64,000 bases of DNA from Microbulbifer agarilyticus S89 (lineage in GTDB: Bacteria; Pseudomonadota; Gammaproteobacteria; Pseudomonadales; Cellvibrionaceae). The notes beneath the pieces were generated by a model. The model was not told the DNA's origin, made no database searches, and saw only the letters and a list, made by a program, of their open reading frames with translations. A program made the position numbers and the translations under genes. Shown here piece after piece: positions 47,801 to 54,166 of this stretch. Positions within the stretch are counted from its first letter, which is position 1; each line of letters opens with the position of its first letter. The stretch covers positions 1 through 64,000 of the forward strand of contig NZ_AFPJ01000052.1 in the NCBI RefSeq assembly GCF_000220505.1, in the 5' to 3' direction.

Positions 47801-50074
47801 GCTGTACCAGCCACTAGGGCTGATCAAACCGAGATCACCCTCCGGGATAGCATTACCCCAGAGATCAACACCCGTCACATTGTCGAAACCTACCAGTGGG
47901 GAAATATCGGTAATGGCATTATGCGCCATCGAGATGGTATGCAGTTGCGGCAATCCGGAAATATCCGGAATGAATGTAATCGCGTTCTCACCTGCATCGA
48001 TCCACTGCAACGCACTCATGGAGGAGATTGCACTGATATCGGTGAGGTGGTTGCGGTTAATGTTAAGCCCACGTATTGGCAGGCCCGCCAAAGGCTCAAT
48101 ACTGGAAACATCCGCATTCGCGAAATAAAGCTCGTGCAGATTGCTTAGCTGAGCGAGCGGGCTGAGGTCAGAGAAGGTACTGCGGTTTGGATCGAACTGA
48201 TCCCAATTGGTATTCAGATCCAGGTAGTTGAGCATATACAGCTGCTCGATACCCGAGAGATCATCAATTCGCTCCGGGCACCAAAGACCGTACATTTCAT
48301 GGACATAAGAAACACTATTACCGCTTGCTTCATTTTGCACGCAGGCAGTGAGGTCCGGGTCGGCAAAAGAGAGGCTGTAAATATCGACTGGGCCGGGATT
48401 TGAGTTAGTTACAGTGAACTCAACCTGCATACCCAATGTTTCAAGCTGGTTTTCATCGATATGTTTATAGTTACCAGCGTAGTCACTTGCGGAGACGTAC
48501 TCCAGTATCCATTTGCCAGCGGCATCGATCGTATTGAATATCAGCTTACCTTGAGAGATTCCCGAGGGAAGCGAGACATACTTGGTATCTGAGGCATGGC
48601 TTTCATGACGTAGTGTGAGTTCGATATGTTGTATGCCGGTACCATCACCGTCATTAAAGTTGACGTCGAAATCGACCGCAACGTAGCCGTTACTAGCCTC
48701 ATCAATGTTTACGTCCAACTGCGTAAAGCTAATGCCCTCAAAAACTGGAGCAGTTTGATCTCCGGGGCCAGTTCCGTTCACGGTAAGCGAGGTATCCGCG
48801 AACCCCATTGCCTGCAGATGCGCTGGGCTTACTTCGAAACAGTAATAATCCTCACCCATGGGCCCACATGCCTGTGCATAGAGGTCCCATTCACCGCGCT
48901 CAGCAGCGAAATTTATCCAAATTTCCCCGTTCGGAGAAGCATTCCAGCTGTCGCAATACCAGTTTTGTGTATTACGGCTAGGACTGCTGAGGTAAAGACA
49001 GGTTTCTTCTCGTTCAAACGCAACATCCAGAACGGTAGAACTGACGGTTACGTCAATCCGCTGATCTCCTTCGTCAAGATTGACCTGGTCGTTGGGAATA
49101 AAGGAAGCCTGATCGATCACAAACGGTAGTGGTGCTCCATGGATATTGACCCCTGCCGCCTGCAGTGCAAGATACTCAGGACCACCTTCTGTGAACAGGT
49201 TATTTTCCAGGTGTACATCTGTCAGCGTGGTGATTTCTGCCAGTTTCAACAGATCATCATCCTGCAGCGCATTGCCGTTTAGCATCAGGTAGGTAAGCTG
49301 CGGGAAGGCTGCACCGAGGTCGGAATAGCCCGCAGCTACCGCGTCTGGCAGATCTTTGATCCGCGCGCCAGCAGCCTCAATACTGGAAATTTCCTTTCCG
49401 AGCAGGGGCGTTAAATCCGAGACTTGTGTAAAAAAGAGTCCAAGGTATTGCAGTGGAGCACCTTCGAGCGGGCTCAAATCAGACACGGGGTTATCGGTTA
49501 GACTCAATATCCGCAGCGAAGTGGCGCTGCCCAAGGGTGACAGGTCGCCAATATCATTGCTTGAGAGATACAGCGTCTCCAAGTTCGCGAAAAAGGTATA
49601 AGACGAAACTGTGTCGAGATCGTCATTCCCCAGGCCAACTCTCTGTAGGCCGAGCCCTCTCAGGTTATCAAGGGCTGCAATTACCGAGTAATCAAATCCA
49701 CTTACATCCGCAACGTACAAGTCTGTGAGCGAGCTCAGATTGGCAAGCTCTGCATAATTTGTCAGCTCGCTTCCGTGAATCCAGAGCTCCTGCAGGGCAG
49801 TAAGCTGCGAAAGACCAGTAACATCAGTAATGCCACGATAGCTACAATCTAGAGATGTAGCATCCACAATATTAGACCAGCCATACTCGACGGCACGCTC
49901 ATCTACGCATGCTTCAAGGTTTGCATCGGCAAAAGTGAGGTCTTCAATTTCCGTCGACAGGGCAACCGGGCTGACGAATAAGGAAAAGAAAGCCAGAGGG
50001 CTTAACAATTTCTTGAAGCGATTCATGATGTTTTTTTGCTTTGATTTCACGGTGTTCGCGCGCTCTTTATCCAT
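38855..50074 (-). CDS. Giant modular secreted protein (LRR, TSP3, FG-GAP-like repeats)
   Basis: The 3739-residue protein begins with an extended n-region and Sec signal (core LSPLAFFSLFVSPVALS), so export is by Sec rather than type I secretion. Order seen: LRR block 1 (about 42-330); a beta-rich linker; LRR block 2 (about 565-780) opening with the same FADxxLxxCV cap as block 1; cassette A1 (about 880-1325), B1 (1325-1812), B2 (1813-2300), A2 (2300-2800), each introduced by TSP3-type DxDxDG calcium motifs; a distinct module (about 2800-3300); more TSP3 repeats; then six 50-residue FG-GAP/VCBS-like repeats (3442-3739). No anchor, PEP-CTERM or RTX export signal ends it. A start at 50026 is possible, but 50074 has GAGG upstream. 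It is probably a calcium-dependent matrix or surface adhesin; function is inferred only. Confidence 0.85.
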   Translation of the reverse strand: MDKERANTVKSKQKNIMNRFKKLLSPLAFFSLFVSPVALSTEIEDLTFADANLEACVDERAVEYGWSNIVDATSLDCSYRGITDVTGLSQLTALQELWIHGSELTNYAELANLSSLTDLYVADVSGFDYSVIAALDNLRGLGLQRVGLGNDDLDTVSSYTFFANLETLYLSSNDIGDLSPLGSATSLRILSLTDNPVSDLSPLEGAPLQYLGLFFTQVSDLTPLLGKEISSIEAAGARIKDLPDAVAAGYSDLGAAFPQLTYLMLNGNALQDDDLLKLAEITTLTDVHLENNLFTEGGPEYLALQAAGVNIHGAPLPFVIDQASFIPNDQVNLDEGDQRIDVTVSSTVLDVAFEREETCLYLSSPSRNTQNWYCDSWNASPNGEIWINFAAERGEWDLYAQACGPMGEDYYCFEVSPAHLQAMGFADTSLTVNGTGPGDQTAPVFEGISFTQLDVNIDEASNGYVAVDFDVNFNDGDGTGIQHIELTLRHESHASDTKYVSLPSGISQGKLIFNTIDAAGKWILEYVSASDYAGNYKHIDENQLETLGMQVEFTVTNSNPGPVDIYSLSFADPDLTACVQNEASGNSVSYVHEMYGLWCPERIDDLSGIEQLYMLNYLDLNTNWDQFDPNRSTFSDLSPLAQLSNLHELYFANADVSSIEPLAGLPIRGLNINRNHLTDISAISSMSALQWIDAGENAITFIPDISGLPQLHTISMAHNAITDISPLVGFDNVTGVDLWGNAIPEGDLGLISPSGWYSADWGRPEITSLSIDPSAVDLTNGGVDTAVTFSTADQDNIYSSGVSIHFMPKDTEAHWAWLDGNATEGNLHIPDWASLGEWDLWVEFDHANGFFDIRGPALAAMGFNTSFTTSITVIDPDIDTDGDGLTDEFEIQNGFDPNYAGDAYEDDDNDGFSNLHETMVGTDRGDEFSLPAVMNNPGEGRYLLGNLGNFASNAYVLDLAGDGIGNDDEGRFAKHNGSAHFTWSFANNAISGVNSGSYVNRDDWFVAELGYGTEVEEWVDNISIFEVQSGPNPVWKLVISGRQVYPNESLEDKNFTYVYEHQVMGTGSLTAPSISAGTFTTRVGLGTSFALDPNWVTYPADLVLNGDNTGHFVIPAEVGGSGNQPVTWATEGDGTLVADYAGDSARSTTYFIESFGKGIKTVVIHEFDSAAPGLTGSASARQSMWQEVVINALDASDVVGRLQNAPEGDPSGSSTFALVFNEDGTGHQEFHSNGQWNQSAPFGWEIDGNTVIAHYFRDENWTYYAESDCQGAAECIEYRQRRVVFNDAEDTSGDGENDRFYITIRQGFGYYCDGEICDWQGYVGQFNRGEQDSDGDAIPDDWEVANGLDPYNANDASEDRDGDGADNWTEYAIGTNIDVADTDADGLSDGEEWHNGLDPLNSNLGADQDNDGYLDIHEVKVGTDPYYDGSMPAALADPGTGEFMFANLGRYFNGSVGGLLNLEVDGVSRLSARSTDISGTWTYTGTHLELDLGGYLAFENEVWNNALQTHIQEQTIYDTVYYFAFDQGDGNTTWKEVVVGRLHYPNGELADAGYSSEVDRNVLTAANLYDPGITAGEYATRVFDTSGAVDPNFPFGPSRLSLSADPASSSDSLNGRTDLGWSFDGNGTLSLDYGNGNTAEYRFIEPMGNSRSALAVYHVDGQRFASSVLFHNHANLGLTEQDLVGLYVSDGRDDYYGQPNFGLEFADDGQAYHLYWDGSQWNRYDWSYSWSLQGDTIVAQAWYDTDNWQIFSDASCGGTGVTCVLWRERQFTINDIAGDEVYFTTYQVFDYELDGTFDNNFWSGYVSIFQKNAQVQDSDGDGIPDEWEIANGLDPFTADDAWFDNDNDGLLTIDEYAAGTNPNAADTDADGLSDSDEWNAGLDPLNSNLGADQDSDGFLDIHEIKLGSDPFDAGSTPSALLDPGTGEFMFTNYGGFLNANPGGLLNLELDGTSRLSARATDIFGNWVYHGTHLEVDLGSFLTSDVTAWNNALQANAQVQTYLDTAYFFAVDKGDGHTTWKQVIVGRAHYPNGELPDEGYSSEWDYTVISTAELYNPGVGAGEYATSTLDTSGTVNPAFKLGPTKLTLSASAASSADSLNGRTDLDWSVDGNGVITVDYGNGATTEYRFTEAMGNSRSALAVYFVNGERYAAGTLFHNHMDLGLTEQDIVGQYVYDGREDVTGEPYFGLEFADDGLAYHLSRDTGNWVRSGSPYATYGWTLQGETVVARVWYDTDSNIFATESTCGGSGGNCVVWRERQFTIHDIAGEETYFSNFQVFDNEFDGTFENNFWSGYVSIFQKIVPPSDFDNDGIIDEEDLDDDNDGLTDQFEIDNGLNPQDATDADGDNDSDGFSNLHEAVVGTDMNDGGSVPLAMANPGAGRFLLTNEGGYFNASSGYVIDLEGDGIGADDLGRMAFADGSSAFTWEYANNSVSATSDGNYVNRDSWWVNEIGAVDEIERHVEKLHFFLSTEDGEFPTWKVVAVGYRSYVSGQLADEPFVDVYDAHMVGGGSVSGDAPAITSGVYASGFALSEFYNIAPTTLFVSTAIGLNNDGSGEVEVMPEISGDGDIYINWMVDSDGSLILEDQNSNARTTFYFVETFGKATKTVVFHEYDTSAGIAGRAAANDSMWEQEQTGSLTHEDVIGTFIDVAESSNSGVPSFGLQFAPDGVGSQGYYDVNDGYFPGSPFAWYLDGNRVVIEYYADESGNRFDEASCGGAAVCTMYRKRLFIVHDREDQDEDGYDDRHYVSIRQAFDRCGGLCDWQGYVSQFDRLTDADNDSLPDAWEAANGLNPTDGGDAFGDNDGDTLDNVTEFTLGTSPTSVDTDNDGMRDNLEQNAGLNPLDAGDALQDPDADGYNNYEEVAAGTDINDIGDFPAGEMYYSLGVESTIIWGAGVSWAAQDNGQDWNYRSFAAFGDNPLFIDMNGTQTMRADTAGDYQVAERFIDVTGTDGVFVSTFYGTTGCPAGEEDCVSQIDFDGNFWSRSDGSEGVATSDRGLIFNSELVEGGDQARYTWTTFRIKKPDTLTLADINGVWHISNWGREFERDGTFTEGHYIGNGDWQFNGDGTCQQVTPFEYQDAWAYFDGQNLASQGVSGESGQDSLEACSYTVDPIQGRVFVDLKLSGDDENSEVELKVDASKQRMVSVYMDDEEWGAGAGMVMLVKKGDASAYASNAALNGTVLMNGDLSFLDWGNGDGSSARSTGGRIARLVIDFDGNGTTDGEGYSSCTLQRVEKFQGHALWGSIGIDAGQNPWQWSSVSYPSQCRYRVNTDGTVELEQGEPGGLVNTTFQLDANGELLTTTYIGNGYSELLMGVVLENVVDPIAASERFVDYGFYDTDGDGLPDSFEIAYALDLNGDDSASDLDDDGLSNLEESEAGTNPRSADTDGDGMGDAYELANNLDPTVDDGAADADDDGATNLEEFEAGTDPWNPASKPRSGTIKNDFDGDGDSDLFLREVLGGSWRMFELDNGSVVNSAYIALYANLNWEFQAAGDFDGDGDSDVLMRDVVAGSWRIFELEDGGITSTSYISLFANLAWEFKASGDFDGDGDADVLMRHSESGSWRLFEFQNGNVISKSYISLYANLELSLKAAGDIDGDGDTDVLMRNSVDGRWWLFEVESGNVVRTASIPLFAAPNWQLQATGDFDGDGDSDVLLRDADSGSWRLFTMTNGGVDSPIYIPLYASLAWQLQAAGDFDGDGDADLLMRSTQDGSWRAFEVEDGGIVMTSYIALFANLNWEARY
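38858..39751 (-). repeat. Six in-frame 150-bp repeats (FG-GAP-like, C-terminus)
   Basis: Five units are exactly 50 codons and the last is 48 codons, with boundaries at 39602, 39452, 39302, 39152 and 39002. Each opens with D(F/I)DGDGDxD, then a G-x-W-R/W motif near position 18 and an aromatic-rich Y/S-I-x-L-x-A segment near position 36. The exact length conservation points to a blade or ring structure that binds calcium. Confidence 0.9.
43172..46084 (-). repeat. Tandem duplicated 1.46-kb B cassette in the giant gene
   Basis: Two adjacent stretches encode nearly parallel domains of about 488 residues. Both run from DSDGDxIPDxWE through LDPLNSNLGADQD, SLNGRTDL, FRFIE/TEAMGNSRSALAVY and RERQFTI to NNFWSGYVSIFQK. 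Corresponding DNA landmarks are offset by about 1455-1464 bases. The duplication sits between two more divergent A cassettes. Confidence 0.88.
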
Positions 50075-50155
50075 GACAGGAACCTCGTAATTTCCCGTTT
50101 ACGAGTCAATACCGCCAACTCGGTGTAATTGGTGTTATGAAATTGAAACTTGGAG

Positions 50156-50521
50156 TTATTGAATAACTTGCACAGCACCCTGCTGGCGCCGCTGAACGTC
50201 TTCACGATTTATAATTACTGCACGTGACTCAGCGTCCTGCTTTTGGGATGCCATTCTGGCAAGGGCGCTTTGCTTACGCTGCTGCGCAGCGTTTCGCGCA
50301 AGATATTCTTCACGAGTGAGCCTGGATCCAGGCTGCTGAGTGGTGGGATTACTACGTTGCTCAAGAGCCCTCACTTTATTTTGTAGCGATACGACTAGCT
50401 TTTGAGCTTTCTCGGCTTTGTCGGAAGCCTGATTATTCTGATAGGCACCGTAAATATTGCCGGCCACGGAAACAACAAGCGCAGCAGCCAGTGCTGCGCG
50501 CAGATTAAGCTGAACTTTCAC
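50156..50521 (-). CDS. Small membrane protein with coiled coil, unknown
   Basis: From the GTG at 50521 (preceded by GGGGGTAGG) the product has 121 residues. It has one membrane helix (LRAALAAALVVSVAGNIYGAY), then a charged coiled-coil (about 30-60) and a Gln/Arg-rich tail with REEYLARNAAQQRKQ. Earlier GTG or TTG starts would add up to 24 residues. I do not recognise the family. It lies 81 bases upstream of the giant gene on the same strand, so it may be cotranscribed and help secretion or assembly of that protein. This is guilt by association only. Confidence 0.6.
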   Translation of the reverse strand: MKVQLNLRAALAAALVVSVAGNIYGAYQNNQASDKAEKAQKLVVSLQNKVRALEQRSNPTTQQPGSRLTREEYLARNAAQQRKQSALARMASQKQDAESRAVIINREDVQRRQQGAVQVIQ

Positions 50522-50883
50522 CCTACCCCCAAAAAGAAACTTCACCCCTGACCAGCAACCCCATATCCAACGCTGGCCCAGGCTATCCCTCAACTGATTA
50601 AAATAATGCTTAGTAAGTGCAATTCCATAGACGACCTAAACCCCAAAGGTCGCAATGGGAAAAATTGCGTCAACTTTAGCACGTGACGCACATCACATAA
50701 AACAAGAAAACTATCGCTCTCACCAGCAGTGAAGGATAGTCAGCAAAGACCCTTTAGCTCACCAGCCTTAGGACAGGCAACGGCAATATTTGCTCTAGAG
50801 AGATTTCTATCACCAAGAAATAGGGGCAATAAATAGCCCTTTAGAGCTCATTTATTACCCTTATTGATACCTGCGATTAAGAG
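50522..50883. other. 362-base gap upstream of the giant-gene unit
   Basis: No gene is supported between galU's 3' end and the small membrane protein gene. The gap is AT-rich compared with galU. It contains the CRP-like palindrome at 50682-50697 and probably the promoter for the small gene and the giant gene. I see no clear galU terminator. Confidence 0.5.
50682..50697. promoter_or_regulatory. CRP-like palindrome upstream of the giant-protein unit
   Basis: CGTGACGCACATCACA matches TGTGA-N6-TCACA with one mismatch in the left arm and is followed by TAAAA. It lies about 161 bases before the small membrane protein gene that precedes the giant gene. Confidence 0.5.
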
Positions 50884-51795
50884 TTAAGCAGGCTCGCCGG
50901 CCTTGGTTTTCCGGGTGCCGAGAAACTCTTTAAGGCTGCTGCCGATTTCTGCATGATGCAGCCCGTATTCAAATTGGGCTTTCATATATCCAAGCTTGTT
51001 GCCGCAATCGTGACTGTGGCCAACGATGCGATAAGCTTCTACGGATTGCTGCTGAAGCAACTCGTCGATGGCATCGGTTAGCTGGATTTCACCACCAGCA
51101 CCCGGTGCGGTGTTTTCCAGCAGGTTCCAGATTTCCGCAGAGAGTACGTAACGGCCGACAACGGCCATGTTGGACGGTGCCGCGTCCACTTCTGGCTTTT
51201 CCACCATGCCGTCGATCTTGGCAGTGCCGCCCACCTGCAGGTCGGCCCCCAAGCAATCCACAACGCCGTACTTGCTTACATCTTTCCACTCGACGCTTTC
51301 CACCATAATCTGGCTAGCCTGGCGGGCTTCAAAGTTCTTCACCATATCGGCCAAGTTGCTGGTGGTGAGGTCTGACGCGTACTGGTCAATCAGTACGTCT
51401 GGCAGCAACACCGCGAACGGGCTATCGCCCACTACCGGGCGCGCGCAGCTAATAGCATGGCCCAGGCCTTTGGCTTCTGCCTGGCGCATGGAAATAATGG
51501 TGACGTCGTGGGGGATGATGGCCCGCACTTCGTCCAGTAGCTGGCGCTTGAGGCGGTTTTCCAGCTGGGCCTCCAGTTCGAAGGAGGTATCGAAGTGGTT
51601 GGCAATGGCGTTTTTACTGGCGTGGGTTACCAGCACAATTTCTTTGATGCCGGCTGCTACCGCTTCATTGACCACGTACTGGATCAGCGGCTTGTCGACG
51701 ATGGGCAGCATTTCCTTGGGGATGGCTTTGGTTGCCGGGAGCATACGGGTACCCAGGCCAGCCACCGGGATTACGGCTTTTTTCACTTGCTGCAT
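50884..51795 (-). CDS. galU: UTP-glucose-1-phosphate uridylyltransferase
   Basis: GalU makes UDP-glucose from UTP and glucose-1-P, feeding the initiating transferase and other glycan enzymes. The 303-residue protein has the N-terminal nucleotide loop [20 protein letters not shown] and the family segments [33 protein letters not shown] and [10 protein letters not shown]. Upstream is a 632-base shared region with divergent lapG that carries a perfect CRP-like palindrome. Location inside an EPS/biofilm island fits precursor supply. Confidence 0.96.
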   Translation of the reverse strand: MQQVKKAVIPVAGLGTRMLPATKAIPKEMLPIVDKPLIQYVVNEAVAAGIKEIVLVTHASKNAIANHFDTSFELEAQLENRLKRQLLDEVRAIIPHDVTIISMRQAEAKGLGHAISCARPVVGDSPFAVLLPDVLIDQYASDLTTSNLADMVKNFEARQASQIMVESVEWKDVSKYGVVDCLGADLQVGGTAKIDGMVEKPEVDAAPSNMAVVGRYVLSAEIWNLLENTAPGAGGEIQLTDAIDELLQQQSVEAYRIVGHSHDCGNKLGYMKAQFEYGLHHAEIGSSLKEFLGTRKTKAGEPA

Positions 51796-52427
51796 TACGT
51801 TCCTTCCTTAAATTTTGAATTCTTTTTCTATCGCAGAGGCGAAATGCCGACGCACGACTACCTGAACTGTCAGGTTTGAATCAGGCAGGAATCTGGACTT
51901 AACAGGAAGTAAAAAAGGAATACAGATCGCACCACGCTTGCGATACGCACTACGCAGCGGCGTCAAGATGTGGCATTGCCGGCGCTTGCCGGGTGCCTCT
52001 CCCTAAATACCCCAAGTGTCATTGCGTGCATATACTGTTTAATTTGCGCGCAAATCAAGTTCCAGTCCGATTCGGTACTAGCGCCTGCACAGGCCTACCT
52101 TCTCCATTGCCGGCCCATTCTTTGGGCTCTCTACACACTGCTGGCGCGGATGATTCCGGAACCACCAATGTGACTGGCGTCACACTTTAGCAGCTAATTG
52201 TGACAATTCAAGATTAAGTGCGCCCGTTTAACGATTGCCAGTTTCCAACAATGCTCGACCGGCTTCGACCGACATTCTCACGACTGCGACGGTATTTTCT
52301 CGCAATTTACATACCAATCGGCGCGCAGCGCGACGTCATCTGGCGCCATCTGGTTAATTAGTAAGTACACACTGCCAAACTGCAATCAGCTTGATCGAAT
52401 TTTGATCACACTGAATCAGGACTGCAG
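51796..52427. other. 632-base divergent regulatory region (galU/lapG)
   Basis: No gene is supported; the longest open frames are under 70 codons and look like chance. It should hold the promoters of galU (minus) and lapG (plus). It includes a perfect CRP-like palindrome at 52169-52184 and a second isolated half-site, TTGTGACAATTC, about 30 bases further on. Confidence 0.5.
52169..52184. promoter_or_regulatory. CRP-like palindrome between galU and lapG
   Basis: TGTGACTGGCGTCACA is an exact TGTGA-N6-TCACA match and is palindromic over six bases per arm. It lies 244 bases before lapG and 374 bases before galU. Confidence 0.6.
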
Positions 52428-53195
52428 ATGTTTGGTAGTAGCAGCTTTTGTTTCTGGCGCCGCGCTCACCGGGGCGGCGCTGCGGGTAGTAGGCCTGCCC
52501 GATTTATCGCCAATGGCGTATTGCTCACGCTGTTTGCCGCTGGTTGCACCATCACCGCGACCGCGCTCACACCGGGGGCACGGTTGCAGCTCTCCCAGCC
52601 ATTATTGGAACAGGTGCATGCAGACTACGGCGCACTCGCCCACGGGCGGCTTGTGCGCTGGCAGGCATTGCTTGAGGAGCAAAGCCGTGCACTGGAATGG
52701 CACAGGCTACTGCGCATCAACCAGTTCCTAAACCAGGTGCCTTTTGCCGATGACCAGGCGCACTGGGGTAAGGAGGATTTTTGGGCCACTCCGGTACAGT
52801 TCCTCGCCTCCAACGGCGGCGATTGTGAAGACTATGCCATTGCCAAGCTCTTCAGCCTGACCGGTGCCGGTGTCTCACCAGAGAAAATCCGCCTGACCTA
52901 TGTGATCTCCACTACCCCAGACAAACCCTCCAACCGCCCACAACGCCAACCGCATATGGTGCTTTTATACACGGCAAACCCGGGCGAGCACCCGCTAGTG
53001 CTGGACAATATGACCGGCGAGGTACTGCCAGCCCGCGAGCGCACGGACCTTGAACCGGTATACAGCTTCAATGCGGAGGGGCTATGGCTGAACGCTGCGC
53101 TGGACCAAGCCACCAAGGTCCGCAGCCAGCCGGGCTCGGCGCTGTGGGATAACTTGCTTGAACGCATGCGCCAGGAAGGCGTGTTCGCGCGATAA
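52428..53195 (+). CDS. lapG: LapG-type periplasmic cysteine protease
   Basis: The 255-residue transglutaminase-like cysteine protease (BTLCP) has the catalytic triad visible as Cys133 (in GGDCEDYAIAK), His176 (in PHMVLL) and Asp193 (in LVLDNMTG). Asp132 and Glu134 flank the Cys and correspond to the calcium-site residues of LapG. The N-terminal signal is hydrophobic (ANGVLLTLFAAGC) and may even be lipid-modified at Cys40, though the lipobox is not canonical. LapG clips large adhesins (LapA, CdrA) at xAAG sites to release cells, unless held by LapD. The next gene, 18 bases on, is a LapD-like sensor. The target adhesin is not obvious in the window. Confidence 0.92.
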   Translation: MFGSSSFCFWRRAHRGGAAGSRPARFIANGVLLTLFAAGCTITATALTPGARLQLSQPLLEQVHADYGALAHGRLVRWQALLEEQSRALEWHRLLRINQFLNQVPFADDQAHWGKEDFWATPVQFLASNGGDCEDYAIAKLFSLTGAGVSPEKIRLTYVISTTPDKPSNRPQRQPHMVLLYTANPGEHPLVLDNMTGEVLPARERTDLEPVYSFNAEGLWLNAALDQATKVRSQPGSALWDNLLERMRQEGVFAR

Positions 53196-53213
53196 GGCCG
53201 CTAGGCCCGGAGC

Positions 53214-54002
53214 ATGGATATGGCTCGTGACATAGACATAAACCGAAGCCCGGTAACCGGTTCGGTAATCAATCCGGTAGCAACTGGGTTCTGGCACTCC
53301 CTTGCCGCCTTTATTAGCCAGGTAGTTACCGGCCTGTGTTGCCTGGTACTGGTACTGGTCGCTGGCCTGGCAATTGCCCGCGACCAGTTACACCAGCTAC
53401 AGGCAGTGCAGGCCAGAGACAGTGCCGCCATGCTCGCGGTACAACTGGGCGGCGCCATGCGCCAGCACCCCGACCCTGCCAGCTACACCCGCACCTTGTT
53501 ACAAGGTGTTACCCAAAGCGGGGCTTATGCCGAGGTGCTATTTCGCCCCGCTGATTCCGTCCAAACCAAACAACAGACACCTGACTCGATTGCGCCTGTA
53601 AGTATACGCACACCCACCGCGGCCCGTGGTGTGCCCGGGTGGTTTCAGCAACTGATGCAATTTCAGCCGCCAAGATTGCGGGCGGAAGTACGAAGTGGCT
53701 GGGAAATTGCAGGTACGGTAACGGTGCGCCGGCATCCAGCGCCTGCACTGCAATTGTTGTGGCGCCTGGCTCTTGGGCTATGCGGTACGGGCCTGCTGAT
53801 ACTGGCCGTAGCTGTATACCAATCGCGCAAGCGGCGACTGCGGGTGCACCAGTATGTGGCTGGTTTGGAAGCAGAGCTGTTACAAATCCGCGAGCTTCTG
53901 GAAGCACGATACGAAGCGGGGAATCCACATTCACTTGCAGAAAAACGGCGGCAAGAGATCGGTAACAATCGACACGCGGTGAAAAGCCGTACGGAAGCCT
54001 AG
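53214..54002 (+). CDS. LapD-like periplasmic sensor lacking GGDEF and EAL domains
   Basis: The 262-residue protein has helix 1 (about 35-55), a periplasmic output domain (about 56-180), helix 2 (about 183-203) and only a short coiled-coil cytosolic tail. The periplasmic part matches LapD: VPGWFQQLMQFQP, then RSGWEIAGTV, VRRHPAPALQLLW. The Gly-Trp-Glu loop (162-164) corresponds to the LapD site known to bind LapG. LapD normally continues with HAMP and degenerate GGDEF/EAL c-di-GMP receptor domains (about 650 residues). None follow, in any frame, before the next gene. Start at Met1 or Met3 (53220); the latter gives better ribosome-site spacing. It is cotranscribed with lapG. Confidence 0.82.
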   Translation: MDMARDIDINRSPVTGSVINPVATGFWHSLAAFISQVVTGLCCLVLVLVAGLAIARDQLHQLQAVQARDSAAMLAVQLGGAMRQHPDPASYTRTLLQGVTQSGAYAEVLFRPADSVQTKQQTPDSIAPVSIRTPTAARGVPGWFQQLMQFQPPRLRAEVRSGWEIAGTVTVRRHPAPALQLLWRLALGLCGTGLLILAVAVYQSRKRRLRVHQYVAGLEAELLQIRELLEARYEAGNPHSLAEKRRQEIGNNRHAVKSRTEA

Positions 54003-54166
54003 CCCTTTGTGGCTACAAAATTCAGGATTTGAGTACCAGTTGGCATTGACCTCGAGTTATTTGCGGTCATCTCTGTAGCGCAGGCTTCCCATTTGCTGTA
54101 TGGGCGCTACAATCATCCACCATCCGAATGGAATCCAAACTAAAACAAAGTTCTTTAGGGGGACGC

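Noticed and set aside
38855..50074. Long plus-strand open frames opposite the giant gene (for example 44159-44896, 45824-46435)
   Set aside because: They are antisense shadows of the repetitive acidic coding sequence, with no start sites or family features.
38855..50074. Giant protein as a LapA-type LapG substrate
   Set aside because: It has a Sec signal, no retention module and no T/P/A-AAG site near the N-terminus; its AAG tripeptides follow E, Q, D or K.
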